NCBI RefSeq assembly: GCF_004745945.1
Contig: NZ_SRLE01000005.1
Coordinates: 248,001-312,000 of the forward strand
Length of the DNA stretch: 64,000 nt
Reading direction: 5' to 3'
From: Mangrovimicrobium sediminis
GTDB taxonomy: Bacteria; Pseudomonadota; Gammaproteobacteria; Pseudomonadales; Halieaceae
The notes below the pieces were generated by a model, which was given only the letters and a program-made list of their open reading frames with translations, did not search any database and was not told where the DNA came from. The translations under genes and the position numbers were made by a program. Below are positions 25,103-34,676 of this stretch, piece after piece (the stretch's first letter is position 1; each line of letters starts with the position of its first letter).

Positions 25103-25525
25103 CTACACCACCTTGCCCAGCAGTTGCGCGAGGCGCTCCTGCTGGCTGGCGCTGAGCGGAGCGAGCAGGTCCTCGCAGGCATCGGCGAAGCCGGGCTGCG
25201 CCTCACCGAACACCCGCTTGCCGGCTGCTGAGAGGCACACCAGGCTCTGCCGCGCGTCGCGCGGATTGCGCTCGCTCTCGACCAGGCCGATCTTCTGCAG
25301 CGGGGCCAGCATGCGGGTGACGCCGGAGGCGCTCATGCCCAGGTGCTCGGCGAGCGCGATCCGCGGCAGCGCGGCGTCCGGCGTCGCGGCCAGGCACTGC
25401 AATACCAGGTATTCGCTCAGGCTGATCCCGTGCGGGCTCAGTTTGCCGCTGAGTTTTTTCCCCAGGCGCGCGGCGAGCAGGGCGTTGTCCACCACGATGG
25501 TGTAACTGTGGCTTTTGGGCGTCAC
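25103..25525 (-). CDS. MarR-family transcriptional regulator
   Basis: 140 aa. Start is GTG at 25525 with AAGGA eight bases upstream; a longer in-frame TTG at 25558 has no such site. Winged helix: LPRIALAEHLGMSASGVTRMLAPLQKIGLVESERNPRDARQSLVCLSAAG (about 60-110), with the Asp-Arg of the wing present. It responds to small phenolic or oxidant ligands in most members. It is convergent with the zinc-ribbon gene, and its target is not obvious beyond its own promoter. Confidence 0.9.
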   Translation of the reverse strand: MTPKSHSYTIVVDNALLAARLGKKLSGKLSPHGISLSEYLVLQCLAATPDAALPRIALAEHLGMSASGVTRMLAPLQKIGLVESERNPRDARQSLVCLSAAGKRVFGEAQPGFADACEDLLAPLSASQQERLAQLLGKVV

Positions 25526-25535
25526 GATTTTATCC

Positions 25536-25558
25536 TTGCATAATAATTGAGTACGCAA
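25536..25558 (-). promoter_or_regulatory. Candidate MarR autoregulatory operator
   Basis: An imperfect 23-bp palindrome with TTGC...GCAA ends and matching TA steps lies 10 bp upstream of the GTG. The AT-rich centre fits known MarR sites. Read by eye only. Confidence 0.4.
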
Positions 25559-25764
25559 GTATATAGTGAGTTGGCGGTGCTGGCCAGGATTCCGTGAGCC
25601 GATGCTTGGGCTGCGAGTGGCTTAGTGATTTCAGTGTCTGTTCTGGCGGCCCGGCGCATCGCTAGACCACCCGGTTGCCGCGGGTAAATTGCCCGCCACC
25701 CCTCAAAACCCGCGGCCAAGCGGAGTATACTTTGGCGCTTTTACACGGGTCGTGGAAACAAGCG

Positions 25765-26028
25765 ATGGACTACGAGCAGATGATCGCGTCGATGACGCCG
25801 GAGCTCTACCGCAGCCTGCGCCGGGCGCTGGAACTGGGCAAGTGGCCGGACGGCAGCCGCATGAGCGCGGAGCAGCGCGAGCACGCCATGCAGGCGGTGA
25901 TCGCCTGGGGCGCACAACACCTGCCGGAGAGCGAGCGGGTGGGTTATATCGACCGCGGCCACAAGGCCGGTGAAGTATGCGACGACCCGGAAGTAACACC
26001 GCTCAACTGGCAGCAGGACGCGCCATGA
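25765..26028 (+). CDS. DUF1315 (YeaC-like) protein
   Basis: 87 aa. The family signature is nearly intact: ASMTPELYRSLRRALELGKW, PDGSRMSAEQREHAMQAVI and HLPESERVGYIDRG. Cytoplasmic, function unknown. ATG at 25765. The ATGA overlap with the DUF2797 gene couples the two. DUF1315-DUF2797-pepN is an arrangement I recall from Pseudomonas. Confidence 0.87.
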   Translation: MDYEQMIASMTPELYRSLRRALELGKWPDGSRMSAEQREHAMQAVIAWGAQHLPESERVGYIDRGHKAGEVCDDPEVTPLNWQQDAP

Positions 26029-26861
26029 GCGAGGCGCTCGGCAGTGGCGCGGTGCGCAAGATGGTGACCGCGCTGGAAGACCCGGTGAGCTACGCGCTGC
26101 CGCTGGGTGACACCGAGGTGGCGATGAACGCGCTGCTCGGCCAGTCGCTGCAGCTGCGCTTCGAGGGCCAGATCAACTGCGTCGCCTGCGGGCGCAAGAC
26201 CAGCAAGAGCTTCAACCAGGGTTACTGCTTTCCCTGTTTCAAGTCGCTGGCCCAGTGCGACAGTTGCATCGTCTCACCGGAGAAATGTCACTACCACCAG
26301 GGCACCTGCCGCGAGCCGGCCTGGGGTGAAACCCACTGCATGATCGAGCACGTGGTCTACCTGGCCAATACCTCCGGCCTCAAGGTCGGCATCACCCGCC
26401 ACAGCCAGGTACCGACGCGCTGGATGGACCAGGGCGCGACCCAGGCCCAGCCGATCTTCCGCGTGGATACGCGCCTGCACTCCGGCGTGGTGGAGCATTT
26501 GTTCAAGGACCACGTGGCGGACAAGACCAGCTGGCAGGCCATGCTCAAGGGCGACGCAGAGGCGCTGGACCTGGAGGCCGAACGCACGCGGCTGATGGAA
26601 GCCTGCGCACCGGGGGTGGAGCGCCTGCGCGAGGAGTACGGTGTCCAGGCAATCACCGAACTGGCCGCCGCGCCCGAGACGCGCATCAGCTACCCGGTAC
26701 TGGAATACCCAGTCAAAGTGAAATCCTTCAACCTGGACAAGACACCGCTGGTGGAAGGCACGCTGCTCGGCATCAAGGGCCAGTACCTGATCTTCGACAC
26801 CGGTGTCATCAACATGCGCAAGTACGGCGGCTACGCGCTGTCGGCCAGTCGCAGCAACTGA
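26025..26861 (+). CDS. DUF2797-family protein (zinc cluster plus GIY-YIG-like segment)
   Basis: 278 aa. A Cys-rich centre (CVACGRKT...CFPCFKSLAQCDSCIVSPEKCHYH...C, about residues 51-105) probably binds zinc. It is followed by VVYLANTSGLKVGITR (about 110-125), which looks like the strand pair of a GIY-YIG nuclease domain, with Arg and Glu further on. The nuclease link is inferred from the motif. The coupled start overlaps the DUF1315 stop; pepN begins 8 bp downstream, so the three genes form one operon. Confidence 0.83.
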   Translation: MSEALGSGAVRKMVTALEDPVSYALPLGDTEVAMNALLGQSLQLRFEGQINCVACGRKTSKSFNQGYCFPCFKSLAQCDSCIVSPEKCHYHQGTCREPAWGETHCMIEHVVYLANTSGLKVGITRHSQVPTRWMDQGATQAQPIFRVDTRLHSGVVEHLFKDHVADKTSWQAMLKGDAEALDLEAERTRLMEACAPGVERLREEYGVQAITELAAAPETRISYPVLEYPVKVKSFNLDKTPLVEGTLLGIKGQYLIFDTGVINMRKYGGYALSASRSN

Positions 26862-26869
26862 GGCCCATC

Positions 26870-29533
26870 ATGCGAGAAGCCAACCCCGGCACGATCTACC
26901 TCAAGGACTACAGCGCGCCCGCGTTCCTGATCAACCGCACCGAACTGCATTTCGAGCTCGGCGAGGAGCACACCATCGTGCACTCGCGCCTGCACCTGCT
27001 GCGCTCACCCGAGCACGCCGGGGAGCCGCCGCTGGTATTGCAGGGGCAGGAGCTGGAACTGCTGGAGGTGGCCATCGACCGCGACGTGCTGGTGGAGGAC
27101 GCCTACAGTGTCGACGAAGACACGCTGGTCATCGACAAGCTGCCCGAGCAGTGCGTGCTCTCGGTGAAGACCCGCATCCGCCCCCAGGACAACAGTTCGC
27201 TGGAAGGCCTGTACAAGTCGCACACCATGTTCTGCACCCAATGCGAAGCGGAGGGCTTCCGTAAAATCACCTATTACCTGGACCGGCCCGATGTCATGTC
27301 CGTGTTTACGGTGACGATCACTGCCGACCCGGTGCGCTACCCGGTGCTGCTGTCCAACGGCAACCTGCTGGAGGATCGCACCCTCGACGACGGCCGCCGC
27401 CAGGTGCTGTGGCACGACCCCTTCCCCAAGCCCTGTTACCTGTTTGCGCTGGTGGCCGGCGACCTCGAGTGCGTCGAGGACCAGTTCACCACCGCCAGCG
27501 GCCGCGAGGTGTGCCTGCGCCTGTACGTGGAGGCCAAGGACCTGGGCAAGTGCGAGCATGCCATGGGCTCGCTGCAACGCTCCATGCGCTGGGACGAGGA
27601 AGTCTACGGACGCATGTACGACCTGGACATCTTCAACATCGTCGCCGTTGACGACTTCAACATGGGCGCGATGGAGAACAAGAGCCTCAACATCTTCAAC
27701 ACTTCGTGCGTGCTGTGCGACCCGAACATCACCACGGACCGCGGCTACCAGCGCGTGGAGGCGATCGTCGCCCACGAATATTTCCACAACTGGAGCGGCA
27801 ACCGCGTGACCTGCCGCGACTGGTTCCAGCTCAGCCTGAAGGAGGGCTTCACCGTGTTTCGCGACGCGGAGTTCTCCGCCGATGTCGGCTCGCGCACGGT
27901 CAAGCGCGTGGAGGACGTCACCCTGTTGCGCACCGCCCAGTTCGCCGAGGACGCCGGCCCCATGGCGCACCCGGTGCGGCCCGAGGCGTACATCGAGATC
28001 AACAATTTCTACACGCTGACGGTGTACGAGAAGGGCGCGGAAGTCGTGCGCATGATCCACACGCTGCTCGGTGCCGAGGACTTCCGTCGCGGTTCCGACC
28101 TGTATTTCCAGCGTCACGACGGCCAGGCGGTGACCTGCGAGGACTTCGTGCGCGCCATGGAGGACGCCAGCGGCGTCGACCTCGGCCAGTTCCGGCGCTG
28201 GTACTCCCAGGCCGGCACGCCGCTGCTGCGGGTGCGCGACAGTTACGACGAGGACGCCCAGACCTACGTGCTCGAGGTCAGCCAGAGCTGTCCGCCGACC
28301 CCCGGCCAGCCGGGCAAGCAGCCGTTCGTGATCCCGCTGGCCATGGGCCTGCTCGGCGACGCCGGCAACCTGCCCCTGCGCCTGGCCGGCGAGGAGCCGG
28401 ACGCCGAGACCGCAGATAACACCCACCGCGTGCTGGTGGTCGATCAGGCGCAGCAGCGCTTCGAGTTCGTCGGTGTCGGCGAGCGGCCGGTGCCCTCCCT
28501 GCTGCGCGGCTTCTCCGCGCCGGTGCGCCTGGACTACCCCTTCTCGCGAGTCGCGCTGTGCCAGTTGATGAGCCGCGACGACGACGGTTTCGTACGCTGG
28601 GACAGCGCCCAGGCCCTGGCTACCCAGGTGATCGGTGACGTCCAGGCGCAGCTCGCCGCCGGCGAGGCGCCGCAGGTCGATGCGCTGCTGCTGGAGGCCT
28701 GTGCCAGCCTGCTCGAGGACGAGTCCCTGGAGCACGCGATGGTGGCGGAGATGCTCACCCTGCCCGGCGAGAACTACCTGGCTGAGCTGTGCGAGGAGGG
28801 CGTGGCCGATGTGGACCTGATCCACGCCGCCCGCGCCGCGGTACAGGCCGCCCTCGGCGTCGGCTGCCGCGAGCTGCTGCTGCGCCGCTACCAGGCCCTG
28901 TCCAGCGCGCGACCCTATGTTGCCGAAGGTGACGAGATCGGCCGGCGCGCCCTGCGCAACCTGTGCCTGGATTACCTGGCCTGCGCGGATGCCGCGCACC
29001 TGGACATGGCGCGCGCCCAGTACCAGGCCGCGGACAACCTCACCGAGCGCCTGGCCGCGCTGCGTTGCCTGGCCTGCTACGGTGGTGAAGGCGATTGGGC
29101 AGCGCCCCTGCAGGCGTTCTACGAGGACTGGCAGGACGAGACCCTGGCGATCAACCACTGGCTCACACTGCAGGCGACCATGCCCGACGCCGGCGTACTG
29201 GATCGGGTGCGCACGCTGATGGCACACCCGGCCTTCGACCTGCGCAACCCGAACAAGGTGCGTGCACTTGTCGGCGCTTTCGCCGGCCAGAACCCGGTGC
29301 ATTTCCACCGCGAGGACGGTGCCGGTTACGCCCTGCTCGGCGAGGTGGTGGAAAAGCTCAACGCGAGCAACCCGCAGATCGCCGCCCGTCTGCTCACGCC
29401 GCTGACCCGCTGGCGGCGCTATCGCGGCCGCGGCGAGGCGATGTGTGCGGAACTGGAGCGCCTTGCGGCGCTGCCCGGGCTGTCGCCGGACGTCTACGAA
29501 CTGGTCAGCAAGTCGCTGTCGCAGTCGGCCTGA
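26870..29533 (+). CDS. pepN: Aminopeptidase N (M1 family)
   Basis: 887 aa. Removes N-terminal residues from cytoplasmic peptides. Substrate motif GAMEN at about 265-269, zinc site HEYFH (302-306) with Glu about 325 in LKEGF, giving HExxH-x18-E; the catalytic Tyr lies further on (NFYTLTVYEKG). The C-terminal helical domain (about 560-887) is the E. coli-type DUF3458 region. Length is close to E. coli PepN (870). It ends 86 bp before the convergent batD. Confidence 0.96.
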   Translation: MREANPGTIYLKDYSAPAFLINRTELHFELGEEHTIVHSRLHLLRSPEHAGEPPLVLQGQELELLEVAIDRDVLVEDAYSVDEDTLVIDKLPEQCVLSVKTRIRPQDNSSLEGLYKSHTMFCTQCEAEGFRKITYYLDRPDVMSVFTVTITADPVRYPVLLSNGNLLEDRTLDDGRRQVLWHDPFPKPCYLFALVAGDLECVEDQFTTASGREVCLRLYVEAKDLGKCEHAMGSLQRSMRWDEEVYGRMYDLDIFNIVAVDDFNMGAMENKSLNIFNTSCVLCDPNITTDRGYQRVEAIVAHEYFHNWSGNRVTCRDWFQLSLKEGFTVFRDAEFSADVGSRTVKRVEDVTLLRTAQFAEDAGPMAHPVRPEAYIEINNFYTLTVYEKGAEVVRMIHTLLGAEDFRRGSDLYFQRHDGQAVTCEDFVRAMEDASGVDLGQFRRWYSQAGTPLLRVRDSYDEDAQTYVLEVSQSCPPTPGQPGKQPFVIPLAMGLLGDAGNLPLRLAGEEPDAETADNTHRVLVVDQAQQRFEFVGVGERPVPSLLRGFSAPVRLDYPFSRVALCQLMSRDDDGFVRWDSAQALATQVIGDVQAQLAAGEAPQVDALLLEACASLLEDESLEHAMVAEMLTLPGENYLAELCEEGVADVDLIHAARAAVQAALGVGCRELLLRRYQALSSARPYVAEGDEIGRRALRNLCLDYLACADAAHLDMARAQYQAADNLTERLAALRCLACYGGEGDWAAPLQAFYEDWQDETLAINHWLTLQATMPDAGVLDRVRTLMAHPAFDLRNPNKVRALVGAFAGQNPVHFHREDGAGYALLGEVVEKLNASNPQIAARLLTPLTRWRRYRGRGEAMCAELERLAALPGLSPDVYELVSKSLSQSA

Positions 29534-29619
29534 CCGGAGCAGCCGGACCTTTTCCGCCGGTCCAATTCTGGTCGGCCTGATTCAGGTTGAAACAGCCGGG
29601 CAACTGGCGCCCGGTTGCC

Positions 29620-31314
29620 CTATCGCCGCGGGTACAACGCGAGATCTTCCTCGTCCAGTCCCGCGGTTTCCTTCCCGGCCTGTCTGTGCAGGCGCTCCAC
29701 TGCAGCGCGCAGTGAATCGCCATGCCAGGTGTCCCCGCCGGCGCCGTAGAGCGAGGCCTCCAGCGCATCCAGCGCCGCATCCAGTTCGCTGTCGTTGAAC
29801 AGTGCCCTAACCTCGGCCAGCGAGGTCACCGGGCCGGCGCCGGGCCGGTAGCCGGCCCAGGTGATCAGCGCGCTGCGCGCCTGGGTCGCGGCGCCCGAGG
29901 TGCAGGCGGCGAGCAAATTGCGATAGGCCGCGCGGCTGCCGGGCTTCACTGTTTGCGCCGTGCTGAGCGGCGGCCCCGCCTGGCGCGGGCGACGCAGCAA
30001 CAGGAACAGGGTGAGCGCCCAGCCCAGTGCGCAGAACGCGGCCAGGGCCGGCCACAGGTAGCCAGGCCCTGTCTGGTCGTCCGCGGTACTGCCCGCTAAC
30101 GGCGCGGCCGGCGCCAGACCGGTCTGTTGCGCGTTACCGGGCGCGGCGGCACCGGCACTGCCGGCCGCGCCGACGTGGACCGTGCGCGCGGGCAGGATTG
30201 CGGTTTTCAGGCTGTCGCTCTCGATATCCCACCAGGGGATTTCCACCGCCGGCAGCTCCAGCGTACCGGTGCGTGTGGGGACGATGGCGACGCTGTCCTC
30301 GCGCACTCCCAGCAGGCCGCTGCCTATTTCCCGGTCCTCGATGTTCGGCTGGTCGGGATAGAACTTCACGCCGTCCTGCGGGCGGTAGAGCACCGGCGGC
30401 AGCTGCGCACCCTGCAGGCCCTCGCCGCGCAGGCGGATGGTGCGGGTGACGGATTCCCCGACGCGCAGCTGGTCCGGGTCGCTGGACCACCCCTCCTCGA
30501 TCTGCAGGTCGCGAGCCGGCAGCCAGTCGCCGCCGTTGAAGGCCAGCGGCCGCGGCAGTACCTCCACCTGCAGCGGACCGGCACTGCGCCGCACCAGGCG
30601 GCCGCGCGGTGTCGGGTCGAACAGGCTGCGGTGGCCGCTGCTCTCGCGCGCGGTGAACTCCTGCTCGGGAATGACCAGGGTGCCGCTGTGTTCCGGGAAC
30701 AGCGCGTAACGCACTTCCTGCACCAGCCACAGCCGGCCGCGAATGCGGCGCTGGAAAGACTTCTGCTCCAACTGCACGACGAAGGCGTCGTCGATCTTCA
30801 GTTCGCTGATCGCGGGGCGGTCCAGGTTGATCGACTGCTGGATACGCAGGGTCAGCAGCACCTGGCCCTGCACGTAAACCTGTTTTCGGTCGACCTCTGC
30901 GCTGAACAGCACGGTCTCCGAACCGGGGTCCATCTGCGGCGCGTCGCGCACCTGGATGCGCAGCGCCTGGGTGCGCTGGCCGCTGATGCTGAACGGCGGG
31001 ATGGCCAGTACGCCGGTGCGGCGCGGGGCGATCTCCAGGGTCAGCTCGCGTTTTTCCGTGCGCGTGCCGTTGATGATGCTGATGCTGCTGCGCGTGTTGC
31101 TCGACAGTATTTCGAAGTCGGCGGCCAGGTGGCTGGTGTCCACGCCCTGCAGGTTCTCGTCCGCGGTGGCGGTCAGGGTCAGCACCAGGGTGTCCCCCAG
31201 GGCCACGTTGTTGCGATCCACCGCGGCGTTGACCGCGGCGCGCGCCGCCGGACCGAGCAGCAGCAGCGCGAGCGCGATGCAGTAGCACAGGGCCCTACCA
31301 GTTGCTGTCGTCAT
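29620..31314 (-). CDS. BatD-family protein
   Basis: 564 aa. Signal peptide (to about residue 26), long periplasmic immunoglobulin-like beta domains (AVDRNNVALGDTLVLTLTAT at the start, repeated later), one transmembrane helix near 420-440 (YLWPALAAFCALGWALTLFLLL) and a short cytoplasmic tail. BatD proteins accompany MoxR/VWA (Bat) operons and are thought to help chaperone or stabilise envelope proteins. Last gene of the operon; its start overlaps the batB/C end by 20 bp. Confidence 0.9.
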   Translation of the reverse strand: MTTATGRALCYCIALALLLLGPAARAAVNAAVDRNNVALGDTLVLTLTATADENLQGVDTSHLAADFEILSSNTRSSISIINGTRTEKRELTLEIAPRRTGVLAIPPFSISGQRTQALRIQVRDAPQMDPGSETVLFSAEVDRKQVYVQGQVLLTLRIQQSINLDRPAISELKIDDAFVVQLEQKSFQRRIRGRLWLVQEVRYALFPEHSGTLVIPEQEFTARESSGHRSLFDPTPRGRLVRRSAGPLQVEVLPRPLAFNGGDWLPARDLQIEEGWSSDPDQLRVGESVTRTIRLRGEGLQGAQLPPVLYRPQDGVKFYPDQPNIEDREIGSGLLGVREDSVAIVPTRTGTLELPAVEIPWWDIESDSLKTAILPARTVHVGAAGSAGAAAPGNAQQTGLAPAAPLAGSTADDQTGPGYLWPALAAFCALGWALTLFLLLRRPRQAGPPLSTAQTVKPGSRAAYRNLLAACTSGAATQARSALITWAGYRPGAGPVTSLAEVRALFNDSELDAALDALEASLYGAGGDTWHGDSLRAAVERLHRQAGKETAGLDEEDLALYPRR

Positions 31315-33166
31315 TCTCGCTGTTTCCCTGTTGTTGCCGTTGCCGGCTCTCGTACCGGAATTTCTCGCGCAGCAGGCCGGCGGGATCGTCGGGCACGCGG
31401 CGCAGCCACTGTTCCAGGGCCTGGTCGCGCTCGCTGCCCTCGGTGCCGGCCTCGGTAGCGGCGCTCACATCGCGTTGCTCGCCGTCGCCATCCCCGTCGC
31501 TTTCCTGTGCTGATTGCGCCTGCTGCCCCGTGTCCTCGCCCTCGGGCTGTTGTGCCTGGCCGGCCCCGTCCGCCGGGTCCTCGCCATCCGGCGTCTGCTT
31601 GTCCTGGCCGGGGGATTGCGCCGGCTCCTGGCGTGAACCGTCCTGCCCGCTGGCGTCGGATTGGCCGCTTTCGGACGGGGACTGTTCGCCCTGCTCCTGG
31701 TTGTCAGAGTCCTGGCCGCTGGAGTCGCCCTGCTGTTGGTCGCCGGACTCACCCTGCTGTTGCTGGTCCTGGTCGCCGCCCTTGTCCTGTTGCTGTTGTT
31801 GCTCCTGCTGTTGTTTGAGCAGGTCTTCCACTACTTGCCGGTTGGCCTGGGCATCGGCTCGCTCCGGGTCGCGCTCCAGTGATGCGTCGTAGGCGTCCAG
31901 CGCTTCTTCGAGCTTGCCCTGGCGGGCCAGCGCGTTGCCCCGGTTGTACCAGTCGTCGGCACTGTCGCCGCGGGCGAAGTCCTGCTCCGCCGCGGCGTAG
32001 TCGCCGCCCTGGTAGGCGGCGGCGCCGGCGCGCGCCGGGTCCTCGAACAGCTTTGCAGCGCTCTCGTAGTCCTGCGCCTGCAGGGCCTGCTGGCCCTGCT
32101 GGTCGCGGGTCAGCCAGAGGTCGTCCCAGGCGTCGGCGCGCGCGGCCTGCGGCGCCGGCAGCAGGAGCAAGGGCAGCAGGCAGGCGATCCAGCCGCGGCG
32201 GAACAGGGCCAGTACCGCGGGCAGCAGGCACAACACCAGCAGGTAGCCCTGGTCTTCCCAGGTGTCCGCGGTACGCGCCAGGGCCTGGGTATCGCCGCTG
32301 CCCGGGAGCGTGTCTTCGGCGAGCAGGTAGCGCAGGTCGCTGTCGTCGAGCTGCATGCGCTGGTAGCGCCCATCCGCCTGCGCGGCGGTGCGGCGCAGTT
32401 GGTCCTCGTCGAGTCCGGGCATGACGATGGCGCCGCGCTGATCTTTCAGGAAGCCCCCGTCGGGTAGCGGCAGCGGCGCGCCTTCGGCGGTGCCGATACC
32501 GAGTATCGACAGCGACACGCCGCTGCCGCGCAACAGGTCGACCAGCGCGTCGCGGTCGGCATCGTCGATGCCGTCGGTGAGCAACAACAGGCGGCCGCCG
32601 CGGGCGCCGGCGGAATGCAGTAGTTCCAGCGCCAGCTGCGCCGCCTCGGCGGGTTGCGAGCCCGGCACCGGCATGATCGACGGCTCCAGTGCCGGCAGCA
32701 GGTTGGCGATGGTCGGCGTGTCGTCGGTGAGCGGCGTGACCACGTGTGCATCACCGGCGTAGGCGACCAGGGCGGTCTGCCCCTCGCGGCGCTGCTCCAG
32801 CAGGTCGCGCAGCTTCTGCCGCGCGCGGTCGATGCGTGTCGGGGCCAGGTCGCCGGCGGTCATCGAGTAGCTGAGGTCCAGCAGCACCACCAGCGCGTCG
32901 CGCTTCTCGTGCAGCGGTTGCGGGATCTTGCGCATGCTGGGCCCGGCGAGGGCGAGAATCGCGACACACCACAGGGCGAGCAACCAGGGCGTGAGGTTGC
33001 GCCGCCGGCCACCGGTTTCGCCGACCAGCAGGTGCTGCAACAGGGCGGGGTCGACCACGTCCTGCCACTGGCCGCTGCTGCGGTTGCCGCGCCACAGGGC
33101 CAGGGCGAACAGGGCGGCCGGCAGCAGTACCCACAGCCACTCGGGCCGGATCAGGTGCAGGTTCAT
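31295..33166 (-). CDS. BatB/BatC fusion: VWA domain plus TPR and Gln/Asp-rich tail
   Basis: 623 aa. Helices at about 10-25 and 60-76, then a VWA domain (90-270) with a complete MIDAS start DLSYS (Asp97, Ser99, Ser101) and a later TDG. Two further membrane helices lie near 320-355. TPR repeats (about 375-455, with WYNRGNALARQGKLEEALDAYDASLERDP) form the BatC part. Residues about 460-600 are low-complexity Gln/Gly/Asp/Ser. The VWA domain binds a metal-dependent partner; the TPR part lies in the periplasm by topology. ATGA overlap (33163-33166) with batA. Confidence 0.92.
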   Translation of the reverse strand: MNLHLIRPEWLWVLLPAALFALALWRGNRSSGQWQDVVDPALLQHLLVGETGGRRRNLTPWLLALWCVAILALAGPSMRKIPQPLHEKRDALVVLLDLSYSMTAGDLAPTRIDRARQKLRDLLEQRREGQTALVAYAGDAHVVTPLTDDTPTIANLLPALEPSIMPVPGSQPAEAAQLALELLHSAGARGGRLLLLTDGIDDADRDALVDLLRGSGVSLSILGIGTAEGAPLPLPDGGFLKDQRGAIVMPGLDEDQLRRTAAQADGRYQRMQLDDSDLRYLLAEDTLPGSGDTQALARTADTWEDQGYLLVLCLLPAVLALFRRGWIACLLPLLLLPAPQAARADAWDDLWLTRDQQGQQALQAQDYESAAKLFEDPARAGAAAYQGGDYAAAEQDFARGDSADDWYNRGNALARQGKLEEALDAYDASLERDPERADAQANRQVVEDLLKQQQEQQQQQDKGGDQDQQQQGESGDQQQGDSSGQDSDNQEQGEQSPSESGQSDASGQDGSRQEPAQSPGQDKQTPDGEDPADGAGQAQQPEGEDTGQQAQSAQESDGDGDGEQRDVSAATEAGTEGSERDQALEQWLRRVPDDPAGLLREKFRYESRQRQQQGNSENDDSNW

Positions 33167-34197
33167 TCCACGGCCCCCTGACGCCACGCCGCGCGCAACG
33201 CACCGCGCTGCCACAGTCGTTGCGCGGCGAGGGCAAAACTCAGCGCCAGCGCCAGTGCCAGCGGCAGGTAGCCCAGCGCGCGCCGCGGGCGGTAGCTCGC
33301 GCTGTCCAGTTCGATCGGCTCCAGTTCGTCGAGCAGCTGGTAGATGCCGGCCAGTTCCTGCGGGTTGCGCGCGCGGAAATACTTGCCGCCGGTCATGGTT
33401 GCGATGCGCGACAGGCTGTCCTCGTCGAGGTCCGCCGAGGGGTTCACCTGGCGCGAGCCGAACGCCGAGCCGAACACGCCGGGCATGACCATGCGGTCGG
33501 CGCCGATGCCGATGGTGTAAATTCGGATGCCGAGGTCGGCGGCCAGTTGCGCGGCGTCCAGCGGCTGCACCGAGCTGGCCGTGTCGCGTCCGTCGCTGAG
33601 CAGGATCAGCACGCGCTGGTCGGCGGGGCGGTCCTTGAGGCGCTTGACCGCCAGGCCGATAGCGTCGCCGATGGCGGTGTCCTGGCCGGCGAAGCCGATC
33701 TGCGACTCGTCAAGGAAACGCTTCACTGTGGCGGTGTCGAAGGATAGCGGCGACTGCACGTAGGCCCGGCTGCCGAACAGGATCAGCCCGAGGCGGTCGC
33801 CCTGGCGTTCGGCGATAAACTGTCCGCCCAGTTGCTTCACCGCCAGCATGCGGCTGACCATGCGCTGGCCGGCCTTCATGTCCTCGACCTGCATGGAGCC
33901 GGAGATGTCCACGGCCAGCATCAGGTCGCGGCCGCTCTCGGGAATTTCCTGCACTTCGCCGATCCACTGCGGGCGCGCCGCCGCCAGCAGCAGCAGTATC
34001 CACACCGCCCACAGCGCGAGCAGGGACAGGCCGCCGCGCGTGGGGGTGCCGCGCTGCTCCTGTGCCAGTTGCGACCATTGAGAGTAGAACGGCGCGCGGA
34101 TAGCCGGCTGCTCGCCGCCGGCCGGCGGCGCCAACCGGCGCCACAGCCAGGGCAGCGGCGCCAGCAACAGCATCCACGGCCACAGCCACTCGATCAT
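33163..34197 (-). CDS. BatA-type VWA membrane protein
   Basis: 344 aa. Membrane helices near 5-20 and 57-73, a VWA domain (90-290) with MIDAS DISGS (Asp97, Ser99, Ser101), the Thr of the metal site in the region after GFAGQDTAIGDAIG and SDGRD, and a C-terminal helix near 312-328. It is the conserved aerotolerance-type partner of the next VWA protein; the MIDAS sits at identical residue numbers in both. Function in the operon is probably to assemble with MoxR-remodelled proteins (family knowledge, not shown here). Confidence 0.93.
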   Translation of the reverse strand: MIEWLWPWMLLLAPLPWLWRRLAPPAGGEQPAIRAPFYSQWSQLAQEQRGTPTRGGLSLLALWAVWILLLLAAARPQWIGEVQEIPESGRDLMLAVDISGSMQVEDMKAGQRMVSRMLAVKQLGGQFIAERQGDRLGLILFGSRAYVQSPLSFDTATVKRFLDESQIGFAGQDTAIGDAIGLAVKRLKDRPADQRVLILLSDGRDTASSVQPLDAAQLAADLGIRIYTIGIGADRMVMPGVFGSAFGSRQVNPSADLDEDSLSRIATMTGGKYFRARNPQELAGIYQLLDELEPIELDSASYRPRRALGYLPLALALALSFALAAQRLWQRGALRAAWRQGAVE

Positions 34198-34676
34198 GCG
34201 GCCTCCCGGTGGCGGCGAATCCAGCGTTCGGCCAGTTGCAGGTGGCGGTGCACGTCGCCGGCGGGCGGTTCCGGCCGGTACTGGGCCACCAGCATGTCGG
34301 CGCTGAAGCCGGCGTCCTCGCCGAGGCTTTCATCGAGGAAGCGGCACCACTGCTCGCCGCTGCGCGAGGCGACCTCGCGCTGCGGGTAGGCGCGCAGGGC
34401 GACGGCCTTGAGCAGGCTGTTGGTCGCCGCGAGGCAGGCGCTGGCGTCGGTGTCCTCGGCATAACTGGCGCGAATGCGCCCGAGCGCCGCCAGGGCGATA
34501 CGACGATAGGCGCGCCGCTGCCGGCGCTTCAGCAACCAGCGCAGCAACAGGCCGAGGCCGAGCAGCAGCAGGCCGGCGAGCAGCCACCAGCCGGGCGCCA
34601 GCGGCCACCAGCCGACCGGGTCGGGCATGCGCAGGGGCTGCAACTGCGCCAGCGGATCGGGGCCTGCGGGCGTCAT
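34194..34676 (-). CDS. DUF4381 membrane protein
   Basis: 160 aa. Pro/Trp-rich N-terminus (LRMPDPVGWWPLAPGWW), one strong helix (about 29-48), then a basic stretch and a soluble helical domain with LLKAVALRAYPQREVASRSGEQW. This is the standard small partner between DUF58 and BatA genes. Start and stop overlap both neighbours by 4 bp. Confidence 0.88.
   Translation of the reverse strand: MTPAGPDPLAQLQPLRMPDPVGWWPLAPGWWLLAGLLLLGLGLLLRWLLKRRQRRAYRRIALAALGRIRASYAEDTDASACLAATNSLLKAVALRAYPQREVASRSGEQWCRFLDESLGEDAGFSADMLVAQYRPEPPAGDVHRHLQLAERWIRRHREAA

Noticed and set aside
29598-29620. GGGCAAC...GTTGCCC inverted repeat between pepN and batD
   Set aside because: Seven-base arms without T tract and reaching the batD stop; could be chance in this GC.
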